From positions 620,001 through 684,000 of the forward strand of contig CAWGKC010000017.1 of the NCBI GenBank assembly GCA_963823105.1: a DNA stretch of 64,000 bases, in the 5' to 3' direction. Source of the stretch: JAJYKC01 sp963823105 (GTDB lineage: Bacteria; Acidobacteriota; Terriglobia; Bryobacterales; Bryobacteraceae). Positions within the stretch are counted from its first letter, which is position 1; each line of letters starts with the position of its first letter. Under the pieces are notes generated by a model. The model was given only the letters and a program-made list of their open reading frames with translations, made no database searches and was not told where the DNA came from. Shown here piece after piece: positions 54,740 to 63,558 of the stretch. Both the position numbers and the translations under genes were made by a program.

Positions 54740-55628
54740 ATGCGGGCGCTTCTGCGACGCGTGAGTCCTTCTTGGTTCCAGTTCCTGCTCAGGCCTATCT
54801 ACCACTCTTTCTATCGAGCGGTTTTGAAATGCCGGTGCTGGTATTCCGACCACACCTCCAGTCCCATCGCGAGCATTGACCGAGAGGCATGGGGACGCCA
54901 AATTCCGCCGGCGATGCTGCGATATCGGGTCGACGAGAGTGCCGATCCATCCCTCTTCTTCCGGGTAGGGAGAGAAACTGCCGATAGACTAGCCGCAAGT
55001 CTGCGGCAATTCGGGTTCGACCTTGAGGGACCCTTCAGCGTATTGGACTTCGGGTGCGGATGTGGCCGCACTTTGGGATGGCTGTTGAATCGCTTCCCGG
55101 CGGTCCGCTGGTATGGAACGGACATCGACGCGACAGCCATTGAGTGGTGCCGTCGTAATCTCCAAGGAGCCGATTTCCACATGAATCACCAACTCCCCCC
55201 TACGGACTTCGATCAAGGCTGTCTCGACGTTGTCTACGCAATCTCGGTATTTACCCACATCGACGCCAACCAGCAGAGCGCATGGCTCCGGGAGTTCCAT
55301 CGAATCCTGCGCCCGGGGGGGGGGGGCGCTATTTACCGTCCACGGCAAGAGCACATGGGTCTCTCTGACCCCGGAGAAACGGCAAAGGCTCGAACGGGAC
55401 GGTTTCCTGTTTGAGGTCTCGCGCAAGCTTCGCGGAATCGTGCCGGATTGGTATCAAACCGCGTTCCATACCGAGGACTACATCCGGCATATGTTGGCAT
55501 CCAGCGGCTTCCGAATTCAATGCTACGAACTCGGCGGCCTGGGCTTTCACGACGTGGTTTTAGCTACACGTCTGCCTGACGGAGAGACAGAGGAACGGGA
55601 GGCGGCAAGCACGAACGCTCGGAGCTAA
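54740..55628 (+). CDS. SAM-dependent methyltransferase (class I), out of frame at a G12 tract
   Basis: The repaired product is about 296 residues: membrane-proximal basic N-terminus, motif I FSVLDFGCGCGRTLGWLLNR, WYGTDIDATAIEWCRRNL, LDVVYAISVFTHID, then FHRILRPGG and, in the next frame, ALFTVHGKSTWVSLTPEK with a C-terminal DYIRHMLASSGFRIQCYE. The switch occurs at a run of 12 G (55315-55326); 11, 8 or 14 G would keep the frame. The acceptor substrate is unknown; the type is often found with glycan or lipid biosynthesis. Confidence 0.82.
55315..55326 (+). repeat. poly-G tract (12 G) inside methyltransferase gene
   Basis: Twelve consecutive G follow GCGCCC. It is by far the longest homopolymer I noticed. 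At this length the downstream 100 codons are out of frame. Tracts of this kind slip during replication and switch genes on and off in other bacteria, but they are also error-prone in sequencing. Confidence 0.85.
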
Positions 55629-55900
55629 GTGCCCTCCCAAAAACCAGCCCAAGAAATTACCTCACCCCCCTGCCTGCGATCACTTCCCCGCACCCGCTCG
55701 CTCACCAGCGTCCTCCCATCTGCTATACTCCCTCCGGAAATAAGATGTTACACCCAACTTATAGCCCGGCTGCCGCGTCCCACTTACTCCAATCCGCCCT
55801 CACGGATCGCCCGCTAAAAACTCGCCCTTCCGTCACCCCACCCAATCCCCAAGTAAGTCGCCCACTTACCGGCGAATTATGACCCCTCGTGACGCAACCG

Positions 55901-56209
55901 CTAAGCCCTTCCAATCAATTTCGCCCTCACCCGGTCGCGGTAAGCCATCGCCTGGTGCAGAACCCGCCGGAACTCCTCCGCGTCGATGTCGCGCTCGCAG
56001 CACGCGATGAACAGCGTGCCGTCGTCCTTGAAGTCGCCCGCCCACTCCATCACGCGCTCGTCGCTCCAATCCTCCCGGTACTCCCGCATCTTCGCGTCCG
56101 GCATCCGGTCGAAATACGCCCGCAAGTTATAGCTCGTCTCGTCCGGCCGCTCGTCCACAAACGGCTCCTGCTCGAAATTCCAAATCGGTTGCTCGACAAT
56201 GCTTCCCAT
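55901..56209 (-). CDS. small hypothetical protein at the end of the acyl-CoA operon
   Basis: The 102-residue product is soluble and acidic: IWNFEQEPFVDERPDETSYN, FDRMPDAKMREYREDWSDER, LFIACCERDIDAEEFRRVLH and a basic end (AKLIGRA). No family is recognised. It follows the SDR gene by 18 bases with an AGGGAG site and is the last gene of the five-gene unit. By position it could correspond to the small accessory subunit of levulinate-type kinases, but no sequence evidence supports that. Confidence 0.75.
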   Translation of the reverse strand: MGSIVEQPIWNFEQEPFVDERPDETSYNLRAYFDRMPDAKMREYREDWSDERVMEWAGDFKDDGTLFIACCERDIDAEEFRRVLHQAMAYRDRVRAKLIGRA

Positions 56210-56227
56210 CGCCTCGTTTCTCCCTTC

Positions 56228-57016
56228 TCAATTCGCGGTGTTGCCGGACTGCACGCTCGCCTGCAGCCGCCGCATGCCCTTCAACCAACGGTCGTAATCC
56301 CCGGCCTTGCGCTCGAAGTAAGTCTTCACTTCCGGATGCGGCAGAATCAAAAACTTCTCCTCCGCCAGCCCCCGCACCACCGCCTCGGCCACCTGCTCCG
56401 GCTCCAGCGCCGTCTCGCGCAAAAACTCCCCGTTGCCGAAATCGGCCTCCTCCAGCATCCGCGTCTTCACCCCCTGCGGACACAGCGCCGACACCTTCAA
56501 CCCGCGGTCCCCATAAGTGATCGCCAGCCATTCGGCGAACGCCAGCGCCGCGTGCTTGGTCACCGAATACGGCGCCGACCCGATCTGCGCCAGCAGCCCC
56601 GCCGCCGAAACCGTCTGCAACAGATACCCCTCGCTCCGGCTCAACATCGACGGCAACACCGCCCGCGCGGCGTAGATGTGCGCCATCACGTTCACTTCCC
56701 AAATCCGCGTCCACTCCGGGTCGATCACTTCTTCCCCGCCCGGAATGCCGATCCCCGCGTTCGAACAAAACAGATCGATGCGCGCGTGCTTCCCCAACAC
56801 GTCCTCCACCATCTCCGCCAGCTCCGCTTCTTTGTCCACGCGAATCGCGTACGCCTTCCCGTTGGCGATGCCCGCCGCAACGTCCTTGGCGCCCTTGCCA
56901 TCGCAATCGGCCACGCCCACAAACGCCGCGCCCTCCGCGGCGAATCGCCGGCACAGCGCCCGCCCGATCCCGTTCGCCCCGCCCGTCACCACCACCACTT
57001 TGCCTTCGAGTTCCAT
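56228..57016 (-). CDS. short-chain dehydrogenase/reductase in acyl-CoA operon
   Basis: The 262-residue product has VVVTGGANGIGRALCRRFAA, NAG in LFCSNAGIGIPGGEE, the Ser of LLQTVSAAGLLAQIG and the catalytic YSVTKHAALAF. The C-terminus (HPEVKTYFERKAGDYDRWLK) resembles SDRs found with ACAD10/11-like acyl-CoA dehydrogenases. A role oxidising a hydroxyacyl intermediate is likely. It lies 54 bases after the dehydrogenase gene. Confidence 0.9.
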   Translation of the reverse strand: MELEGKVVVVTGGANGIGRALCRRFAAEGAAFVGVADCDGKGAKDVAAGIANGKAYAIRVDKEAELAEMVEDVLGKHARIDLFCSNAGIGIPGGEEVIDPEWTRIWEVNVMAHIYAARAVLPSMLSRSEGYLLQTVSAAGLLAQIGSAPYSVTKHAALAFAEWLAITYGDRGLKVSALCPQGVKTRMLEEADFGNGEFLRETALEPEQVAEAVVRGLAEEKFLILPHPEVKTYFERKAGDYDRWLKGMRRLQASVQSGNTAN

Positions 57017-57070
57017 TCAGCCCCTCCGTTTCTTGCCCCTGCTTCCGCGCGCGGCACGAAACCGCCGTAC

Positions 57071-58273
57071 TCACCCGGCGTATTTCCCCAACTCCCATTT
57101 CGCCACCGATTCGCGATGCACTTCGTCCGGCCCGTCCGCCAAACGCAGCGTCCGCGAATTCGCCCACGCCTTCGCCAAGAAGAAATCCTGGCAGACTCCC
57201 GCTCCGCCATGCGCCTGGATCGCCCGGTCCAACACCCGCAGCGCCACGTCCGGCGCCACCACCTTAATCATCGCAATCTCCGCCTTCGCCGCCTTGTTCC
57301 CCACCGTGTCCATCATGTACGCCGCTTTCAAAACCAACAGCCGCGCCTGTTCGATCTCCATCCGCGACGCCGCGATGTCCGCCCGGATCGTTCCCTGCTC
57401 GGCCAGCGTCTTCCCAAACGCCACCCGCCCGCGCACCCTCTGGCACATCGCCTCAAGCGCCCTCTCCGCCACGCCGATCAATCTCATGCAGTGGTGAATC
57501 CGCCCCGGTCCCAGCCGCCCTTGCGCGATCTCAAACCCCCGCCCTTCGCCCAGCAGCAGGTTCGCCGCCGGCACGCGCACGTCGCGAAATTCGATCTCCC
57601 CGTGCCCGTGCGGCGCGTCGTCGAACCCATAGACGCGCAGCATGCGCAGAATCTTCACCCCCGGCGCGTCCATCGGAATCAGAATCATCGATTGCTGCCG
57701 GTGCTTCGGCGCGCTCGCGTCCGTCTTCCCCATGAAGATCGAAATCTTGCACCGCGGATCGCCCGCTCCCGACGACCACCACTTGCGCCCGTTCACGACG
57801 TAATCGCCGCCGTCGCGCGCGATGCTCGCCTGAATATTAGTGGCGTCCGACGACGCCACATCCGGCTCCGTCATCGCGAAACACGACCGGATCTCGCCCG
57901 CCAGCAGCGGCTTCAGCCAACGCTCCTTCTGCTCCGCCGTGCCGTATCGCGCCAGCACTTCCATGTTCCCCGTGTCCGGCGCCGAGCAATTGAAAACCTC
58001 CGGCCCGATCGGCGACCGCCCCATGATCTCGCACAGCGGCGCGTATTCCAGATTCGTCAGCCCCGCCCCCAACTCGCTCTCCGGCAGAAACAGATTCCAC
58101 AGTCCCGCCGCCCGCGCCTTCGGTTTCAACTCCTCCAGCACCGGCGCCGGACGCCATCGCTCCTCCCGCACCTGCTCTTCGAACTTCGCCTCGTTCGGAT
58201 AAACGTTCTCCTCCATGAACGCCAGCAGCCGTTCGCGCAGCGCCTTCCCCTTGGCCGAGTATTCAAAATCCAT
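57071..58273 (-). CDS. acyl-CoA dehydrogenase, ACAD10/11-like
   Basis: The 400-residue product has the flavoprotein domains of acyl-CoA dehydrogenases: CFAMTEPDVASSDATNIQAS, GRKWWSSGAGDPRCKISIFM, LGPGRIHHCMRLIGVAERAL, and the C-terminal QAHGGAGVCQDFFLAKAWAN with RLADGPDEVHRESVAKWEL. The last motif is characteristic of the ACAD10/11 branch, which removes phosphate from 4-phosphoacyl-CoA to give an enoyl-CoA in mammals. It starts six bases after the enoyl-CoA hydratase stop. Confidence 0.93.
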   Translation of the reverse strand: MDFEYSAKGKALRERLLAFMEENVYPNEAKFEEQVREERWRPAPVLEELKPKARAAGLWNLFLPESELGAGLTNLEYAPLCEIMGRSPIGPEVFNCSAPDTGNMEVLARYGTAEQKERWLKPLLAGEIRSCFAMTEPDVASSDATNIQASIARDGGDYVVNGRKWWSSGAGDPRCKISIFMGKTDASAPKHRQQSMILIPMDAPGVKILRMLRVYGFDDAPHGHGEIEFRDVRVPAANLLLGEGRGFEIAQGRLGPGRIHHCMRLIGVAERALEAMCQRVRGRVAFGKTLAEQGTIRADIAASRMEIEQARLLVLKAAYMMDTVGNKAAKAEIAMIKVVAPDVALRVLDRAIQAHGGAGVCQDFFLAKAWANSRTLRLADGPDEVHRESVAKWELGKYAG

Positions 58274-58279
58274 GCGGGT

Positions 58280-59116
58280 TCACCGCCCCTTAAAATCCGG
58301 CGCGCGCTTTTCCAGGAAATGCGCCACGCCTTCCTTGAAATCCTCGCACTGCAAACTCGCCACCATTTCTTCCTCCGCCGTCTCGAACGCCTCGCCCAGC
58401 GTTTGAAACAGCGCGTCGTAAACCTGCCGCTTGATCACCTTCATCGACCGTGGCGACACGCCGTTGGCCAACTCCAGCGCATACGCCCGCACGCCGTCGA
58501 GAAACCCCTCCTGCGGCAGAACGCGATTCACCAGCCCCATCCGCAGCGCTTCCGCCGCGTCGATCAGCCGCGCCGACAACAACAAATCCAGAGCGTTCGC
58601 CACGCCCACCAACTTCGGCAGCAGCCACGCCACGCCGTATTCGGCGATCAACCCGCGCCGCGCGAACGCCGTCCCGAACCGCGCCGTCTCGGAAGCGAAA
58701 CGCAAATCGCAATATAGAGTCAGGATGAATCCCAATCCCACCGCCGGCCCATTCACCGCCGCGATCACCGGCTTGGTCAGCGAAGGAAAATACGAGTATT
58801 TCTTTTGAAAATCCTCCCGCACGCCGTTGGCGGCCGCGCTATTCCCGGTATTCCGCAGAAATTCCCCGCCCTCCTGCCGAGTCAATCCTTGCGAAGCCAT
58901 GGTGTTCAACAGCGACATATCCGCGCCGGCGCAGAAGCCCCGGCCCGCGCCGGTCAGCACGATCGCCCGCACGCCCGCCTCGCCCTCGGCCTCCATCATC
59001 GCCGCGCGCACTTCCTTCTCCATCGCCGCCGTCCACGCGTTCAACTTATCCGGCCGGTTCAGAGTGATCGTGGCCACGCGCCCGCTTACTTCGTACAGCG
59101 TCTCTTCGCCATCCAT
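58280..59116 (-). CDS. enoyl-CoA hydratase/isomerase
   Basis: The 278-residue crotonase-fold protein has LNRPDKLNAWTAAMEKEVRA, the oxyanion-hole block LTGAGRGFCAGADMSLLNTM, NGPAVGLGFILTLYCDLRFA and the C-terminal EDFKEGVAHFLEKRAPDFKG. It hydrates or isomerises enoyl-CoA. It lies between the phosphotransferase and dehydrogenase genes with short gaps (15 and 6 bases), so is part of one operon. Confidence 0.92.
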   Translation of the reverse strand: MDGEETLYEVSGRVATITLNRPDKLNAWTAAMEKEVRAAMMEAEGEAGVRAIVLTGAGRGFCAGADMSLLNTMASQGLTRQEGGEFLRNTGNSAAANGVREDFQKKYSYFPSLTKPVIAAVNGPAVGLGFILTLYCDLRFASETARFGTAFARRGLIAEYGVAWLLPKLVGVANALDLLLSARLIDAAEALRMGLVNRVLPQEGFLDGVRAYALELANGVSPRSMKVIKRQVYDALFQTLGEAFETAEEEMVASLQCEDFKEGVAHFLEKRAPDFKGR

Positions 59117-59125
59117 GACGCAGCG

Positions 59126-59131
59126 ATTATA
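59126..59131 (-). promoter_or_regulatory. -10 hexamer TATAAT, near-leaderless start
   Basis: A perfect TATAAT on the minus strand ends 9 bases before the enoyl-CoA hydratase ATG. It could drive an internal transcript of the operon with a leader of only 2-3 bases. Confidence 0.35.
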
Positions 59132-60175
59132 TCAGCCCCTCGCGCACATCTCCCATCCCGCTTCCGCCATCGCCTTCACCCTCTCGCCGAAATTCCGAAA
59201 CCGCTCGTCGCGCGTTTGTCCCGCGTGGAACCGGTAGTAAATCTGCTGAATCACCACCGCCAGTTTGAAGATCGCGAACACCCGGTAATAGTCCGCCCGC
59301 GAAACGTCGAACCCCGTCCCTCGCGCGTACCGCTCGATCAACTCCTCCGCCGTAAACCATCCCGGCGCCTCCGTCAAACACGCCACCGCTCCCAGCGCCG
59401 TCGGCGGCGCCCAGTAACACAGCGCCACTCCCAGATCCACCAGCGGATCGCCGATCGCCGACATCTCCCAATCGAGCACCGCTTCGATCCTCCCCGGTTC
59501 CCGGGCGTCGATCATCACGTTGTCCAGCTTGTAATCGTTATGCACCAGCGCTGGGCCTTGGGACGCCGGCATCCGCGCCGCCAGCCACTCCACCATCCGC
59601 TCCATCGCCGGAATCTCTTCCGTGCGGGACCGCGCCCAGCGCTCCGCCCATCCCCGTATCTGCCGCTCCAGAAATCCTTCCGGCTTGCCCAGCCCCATCA
59701 ACCCGTTCTTCTCAAGATCCACCCGATGCAGCTTCACCAGGCAATCGACGAAGCCTTCGCTCACCCGCCGCTCATAATTTTCAAACGCCGCCAACTCCGG
59801 CGGAATCGATGTGCGCGCCACGATGCCATGCCGCCGCTCCATCACGAAAAACACCGCGCCGATCACCGAGACGTCTTCGCACAAGTGATACACCCGCGGC
59901 GCCGCGTCGAAGACCGGATGCACCGCCTTCAAAAACGCGAACTCCCGCGCCATGTCGTGCGCCTTCGGAGGCACCGGCCCCAACGGCGCGCGCCTCAGCA
60001 CATACTCCCGCTCCGGCGTCCGCAACAGATAAGTGAGGTTCGAATGCCCGCCGGGAAACTGCTCCACGGCCAGTCCGTCCTCGACGCCTTCGATCCGGCC
60101 CTTCAAATAAAACGAAAGCGCCCGCGCGTCCAAGTCCTCCCCTGGACGCACGGGCGCTGTGTCGGCTGCGGGCAT
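59132..60175 (-). CDS. phosphotransferase (APH/ACAD10-11 kinase-like)
   Basis: The 347-residue product has the aminoglycoside-phosphotransferase fold: EQFPGGHSNLTYLLR, YVLRRAPLGPVPPKAHDMAR, the catalytic HNDYKLDNVMID (His-Asn-Asp) and the metal-binding LDWEMSAIGDPLVDLGV. This subtype is the N-terminal kinase domain of ACAD10/ACAD11 and of LvaA, which phosphorylates the 4-hydroxyl of 4-hydroxyacyl-CoA. With the ACAD gene downstream it suggests that pathway in split form. It heads the operon. Confidence 0.9.
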   Translation of the reverse strand: MPAADTAPVRPGEDLDARALSFYLKGRIEGVEDGLAVEQFPGGHSNLTYLLRTPEREYVLRRAPLGPVPPKAHDMAREFAFLKAVHPVFDAAPRVYHLCEDVSVIGAVFFVMERRHGIVARTSIPPELAAFENYERRVSEGFVDCLVKLHRVDLEKNGLMGLGKPEGFLERQIRGWAERWARSRTEEIPAMERMVEWLAARMPASQGPALVHNDYKLDNVMIDAREPGRIEAVLDWEMSAIGDPLVDLGVALCYWAPPTALGAVACLTEAPGWFTAEELIERYARGTGFDVSRADYYRVFAIFKLAVVIQQIYYRFHAGQTRDERFRNFGERVKAMAEAGWEMCARG

Positions 60176-60182
60176 GAAGCCT

Positions 60183-60188
60183 ATTCTA
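60183..60188 (-). promoter_or_regulatory. -10 hexamer TAGAAT, leaderless start of the operon
   Basis: TAGAAT on the minus strand ends 7 bases before the ATG at 60175, placing the transcription start at the codon. No Shine-Dalgarno site lies between. Confidence 0.45.
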
Positions 60189-60205
60189 TGCCCGCCGCGC
60201 GAAAC

Positions 60206-60808
60206 CTAGCGCGAAGCCCGGCGTTTGCGGAAAAACGCCGCCAAGCCCACCAAACCCAAACCGCACAGCGCCATGGTTCCCGCCTCCGGCACCGGAGCGC
60301 CGTACGTGCCGATTTGGCTCCAGCCGTTGGCGGTCATCGTCGGATACCCGTTCAGCGCGTGACTGAAATCCACATACGTCGACTGCACTCCGCCGATCGT
60401 CACCATTACCCGCGGAGCCGCCTCCGCCGCTCCGTTCGCGCCGGTATCGAAATTGAATCCGTTGGTCTGCGCCAGGATCACATCCTTCCCGGCCGCCACC
60501 ACGAAACTCCCCCACAAATCGTAACTCAGGCCGCTCGCGAAGTTATTCACGGTCACATCGCTTACGGTGATATCCGTCGATCCGTTGTTTATGAACAAAA
60601 TCGCGCCGGAATTCCACATTCCCGCATTGGATTTTCCGATCATGGAGACGTCGGAAATCCCTTGCCATGGGCTAGGAAAAAACGGGTTGACGCCCAGATT
60701 ATCGGCGTACCCCACGTCGATCGTCAGCCCGTCGGCGAACGCGGGCGACGAAGCGAAGGCCAACAGGGCGGCCACGCTCGCGCAGATGACAATATTACGA
60801 TTACTCAC
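60206..60808 (-). CDS. PEP-CTERM-like exported protein
   Basis: The 200-residue protein has a signal peptide (1-25, ending AFAD), a beta-rich middle (DLWGSFVVAAGKDVILAQTN) and a C-terminal sorting signal: VPEAGT, a hydrophobic helix, then FRKRRASR. The sorting motif is VPEAGT rather than the usual VPEP. PEP-CTERM proteins are processed by exosortase and displayed or released with exopolysaccharide; no exosortase is in this window. The start is GTG after GGAGGATAA. Confidence 0.88.
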   Translation of the reverse strand: MSNRNIVICASVAALLAFASSPAFADGLTIDVGYADNLGVNPFFPSPWQGISDVSMIGKSNAGMWNSGAILFINNGSTDITVSDVTVNNFASGLSYDLWGSFVVAAGKDVILAQTNGFNFDTGANGAAEAAPRVMVTIGGVQSTYVDFSHALNGYPTMTANGWSQIGTYGAPVPEAGTMALCGLGLVGLAAFFRKRRASR

Positions 60809-60886
60809 TCTCTTATCCTCCGATTCGAAAGCACCTTACGCTATATTGTACTGCGGAAATGGAATCAACTAAGTAAATTCGCGGTT

Positions 60887-62310
60887 TTATGGTACCGGAC
60901 TAATGGAATATCCGAGGCCGGGCGGCGCCGGCATGGGCCCGCGCGCGTTTTCGAGAAACACTCCCGCCTCCAGCAGCGTCTCTTCGTCCCACGGCCGCCC
61001 TACCAGTTGAATACCCACCGGCAGTCCGAATTCATCCAATCCAAACGGCACAACCAGCGCCGGCATGCCCAGCAGGTTGAACGGCGTGGCCGGCATCATC
61101 GCCTCGAATTGGCTGATCTCCTTCTGCGGCGTCGAATATTTGCGCTGGCGATGATGGAACGCCGTCGTCCCGCACGGCGGCAACAGCAGCACCGGCGTCT
61201 CCTCCATCTGCTTCAGCATCGATTCGCGCAGTTGGTCCCGCAGCGCCAGGCTCTCCACCAACTGCTTCGCCGTCGGCTGCGGTTCCTTCAGCGCCCGCTC
61301 CAGAAATTCCGTTCCCGTCCAGTGCGCCTCGCTCTCGCGGCCGGCGATGATCTCCTGCGTGAACGGCGCGGGCAGAACGCCGAAAAACATCCACCACAGG
61401 TTCGGCGTCCGCTCCATTCCCTTCATTTCGAACGCCTCCACTTCGAAGCCGATCCCGGCCAATGTCTTCGCCGCGCCTCGAACCGCGTCGCGAATCGCCG
61501 TCTGCACCGGAACGTTATAAAAGCCCTCCATCACTCCGATTCGCAACCCCTTCACGTCCGGGGTGCGCAGCGGCACGGGCGCCGAGAACGGATCGCGCCG
61601 GTCGTACCCGCCAAAACTTCAAACAGCATGCGCACGTCGGCCACCGTGCGCGCCATCGGCCCGCCCACGCCCAGCAACCCTCCCGGATGACTGATCGCCG
61701 GAACGTGCCCCGCCGCCGAACATCGTCCCGGCGTCGGTTTCAATCCCGCGATCCCCGTGAAGTGCGCGGGAACCCGGATCGATCCCCCTCCGTCGCTGCC
61801 GATCCCTCCCGCCGAACAAAACGACGCGATCGCCGCCGCTTCTCCTCCGCTCGACCCTCCCGGCGTCCGCTCCAGATCCCACGGATTATTCGTGCGCCCG
61901 ATAATGTAGTTATCCGATTCGTAATTTCCGAGAAATTCCGGGCAATTTGTTTTACCGAGCGGAATCGCCCCCGCCGCCCGCAGCCTCGCCACCGCGGTTG
62001 CGTCTTCCACCGCCGGAGTCAATCCCAGAAATTTGCTGCCGCATCGCGTCGGCAATCCGGCCATATCGAAGCTGTCCTTCACCGTCACCGGAACCCCATG
62101 CAGCGGCCCGTCGAACTCCCCACGCATCTGTTTCGCCTCCGACTCCCGCGCCGCCGCCCGCGATTCTTCTTCAATCTGAATCACGAATGCGTTCAACCGC
62201 GGATTCTGTTTCTCGATCTGCTTCCAGTGGGCGTCGACAAGCTCCACCGGAGACAACGCGCGCGAGCGAATCTGTTCCGTCATCGAGCACAGCGTCAGGC
62301 GATTGGGCAT
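60887..62310 (-). CDS. amidase (amidase signature family), one frameshift
   Basis: The repaired product has about 474 residues. The Ser-Ser-Lys triad is visible: Lys in GVPVTVKDSFD, cis-Ser in ERTPGGSSGGEAAAIA and the nucleophile in GSDGGGSIRVPAHFTGIAG. One missing base in the CCC run at 61607-61609 separates the N-terminal part (62310 to about 61610) from the C-terminal part (YDRRDPFSAPVPLRTPDVKG onward, to 60887). It hydrolyses an amide of unknown identity; GatA is unlikely since gatB/gatC are absent. TACAAT lies 6 bases before the ATG. Confidence 0.85.
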
Positions 62311-62316
62311 CCCTAC

Positions 62317-62322
62317 ATTGTA
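62317..62322 (-). promoter_or_regulatory. -10 hexamer TACAAT, leaderless start of amidase
   Basis: TACAAT on the minus strand ends 6 bases before the amidase ATG. With the element at 62352 it makes a divergent pair of leaderless promoters in a 54-base spacer. Confidence 0.45.
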
Positions 62323-62351
62323 GAGGGCGAATCCACCCGCCCCGCCGCCGC

Positions 62352-62357
62352 TACAAT
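62352..62357 (+). promoter_or_regulatory. -10 hexamer TACAAT, leaderless start of moeA
   Basis: TACAAT ends 7 bases before the GTG start of moeA at 62365. There is no Shine-Dalgarno site in between. Confidence 0.45.
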
Positions 62358-62364
62358 AGACTTC

Positions 62365-63558
62365 GTGGACGCACTTTCGTTCCCCGAAGCGCGCGCCTGT
62401 GTTTTAACTCAGGTGAGCCTCTCCAGGCCCCAGCCGGCGATCGAAGACGTCGCGCTTCTCGAAGCCTCCGGCCGCGTGCTCGCCGAATCGATCGCCGCCG
62501 ACCGCGATTATCCCCCTCTCGACCGCTCCGTGCGCGACGGCTTCGCCCTGCGTTCTTCGGATCGTCTCCGCGAATTCCGGGTCGTCGGAGAGGTCCGCGC
62601 CGGCCAAATCTACGACGGCGAATGCCGCGCGGGCGAGGCGGTGGAGATCATGACCGGCGCCCCCGTTCCCTCCGGCGCCGATAGCGTGGTGATGGTCGAG
62701 CACGTCCAACGCGAGAACGGCGTCGTTCGTATCGCCGACCCTCCGTTGCCCGGCGGCAACGTCAATCCGCGCGGCGCGGAGGCCCGCCGCGGCGATCCGC
62801 TTCTCGAACCCGGCCGCCGTCTCGGTTTCGTCGAAATCGCTCTGCTCGCCGCGGTGGGCAAGGCCCGCGTGAAGGTCTACGCCCGGCCGCGCGTCGCCAT
62901 CGTCTCTACCGGCGACGAGCTCGTCGCCGTGGACGAGGCCCCAAAGGACCATCAAATTCGCAATTCCAACGCCTATTCGCTCGCCGTTCAAACCGTGCGC
63001 GCCGGCGGCACGCCGTTAATTCTTCCCATCGCCCGCGACGACTGGGAATCCACCCGTTCGGCCATCGCGCGCGGACTCGAAGCGGATCTGCTCCTGCTCT
63101 CCGGCGGCGTCTCGGCCGGCAAATACGACATTGTCGAAGGCGTGCTCGCCGAATTCGGCGCCGAGTTTTTCTTCGACCGCGTGCGCGTTCAACCCGGTCA
63201 GCCCCTGGTGTTCGGCCGCGCGCAAAATAAATTCTTCTTCGGCCTGCCGGGCAATCCCGCCTCCACCATGGTCACCTTCGAGGTCTTCGCCCGCGCCGCC
63301 GTCGAATTGCTCGGCGGAGAGACCGCGCCGCGCCTTCCCCTGCTTCGCGCCCGCCTGGCAAGCCCGTTCCGCCACAAAGGCGGCCTCACGCGCTTCCTTC
63401 CCGCTTGCCTTTCCCCCGATGGCGAGGCGTTAACCCCGGTGCCGTGGAAAGGATCGGGCGACGTGGCGGCGCTCGCCCGTTCCAACGCGTTTCTCGTGGC
63501 CGAACCGGATCGGGAAAGCTACGACGCCGGAGATTGGATTCAAGTGTTGCCCCGATGA
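62365..63558 (+). CDS. moeA: molybdopterin molybdenumtransferase MoeA
   Basis: The 397-residue product has the MoeA domains: DYPPLDRSVRDGFALRSSD, AVEIMTGAPVPSGADSVVMV, the nucleotide site VAIVSTGDELVAVDEAPKD, LLLSGGVSAGKYDIVEGVL and FGLPGNPASTMVTFEVFARA. It inserts molybdate into adenylylated molybdopterin. The start is GTG at 62365. Its TGA overlaps the moaC ATG (ATGA), indicating coupled cofactor genes. Confidence 0.95.
   Translation: MDALSFPEARACVLTQVSLSRPQPAIEDVALLEASGRVLAESIAADRDYPPLDRSVRDGFALRSSDRLREFRVVGEVRAGQIYDGECRAGEAVEIMTGAPVPSGADSVVMVEHVQRENGVVRIADPPLPGGNVNPRGAEARRGDPLLEPGRRLGFVEIALLAAVGKARVKVYARPRVAIVSTGDELVAVDEAPKDHQIRNSNAYSLAVQTVRAGGTPLILPIARDDWESTRSAIARGLEADLLLLSGGVSAGKYDIVEGVLAEFGAEFFFDRVRVQPGQPLVFGRAQNKFFFGLPGNPASTMVTFEVFARAAVELLGGETAPRLPLLRARLASPFRHKGGLTRFLPACLSPDGEALTPVPWKGSGDVAALARSNAFLVAEPDRESYDAGDWIQVLPR

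Noticed and set aside
55889..58717. 942-codon open frame on the plus strand
   Set aside because: It lies antisense to the SDR, acyl-CoA dehydrogenase and hydratase genes; its product is dominated by Arg, His and Pro, as expected of a shadow frame in GC-rich DNA.
58805..61690. 961-codon open frame on the plus strand
   Set aside because: Antisense to the hydratase, phosphotransferase, PEP-CTERM and amidase genes; the same Arg/His/Pro-rich shadow composition.
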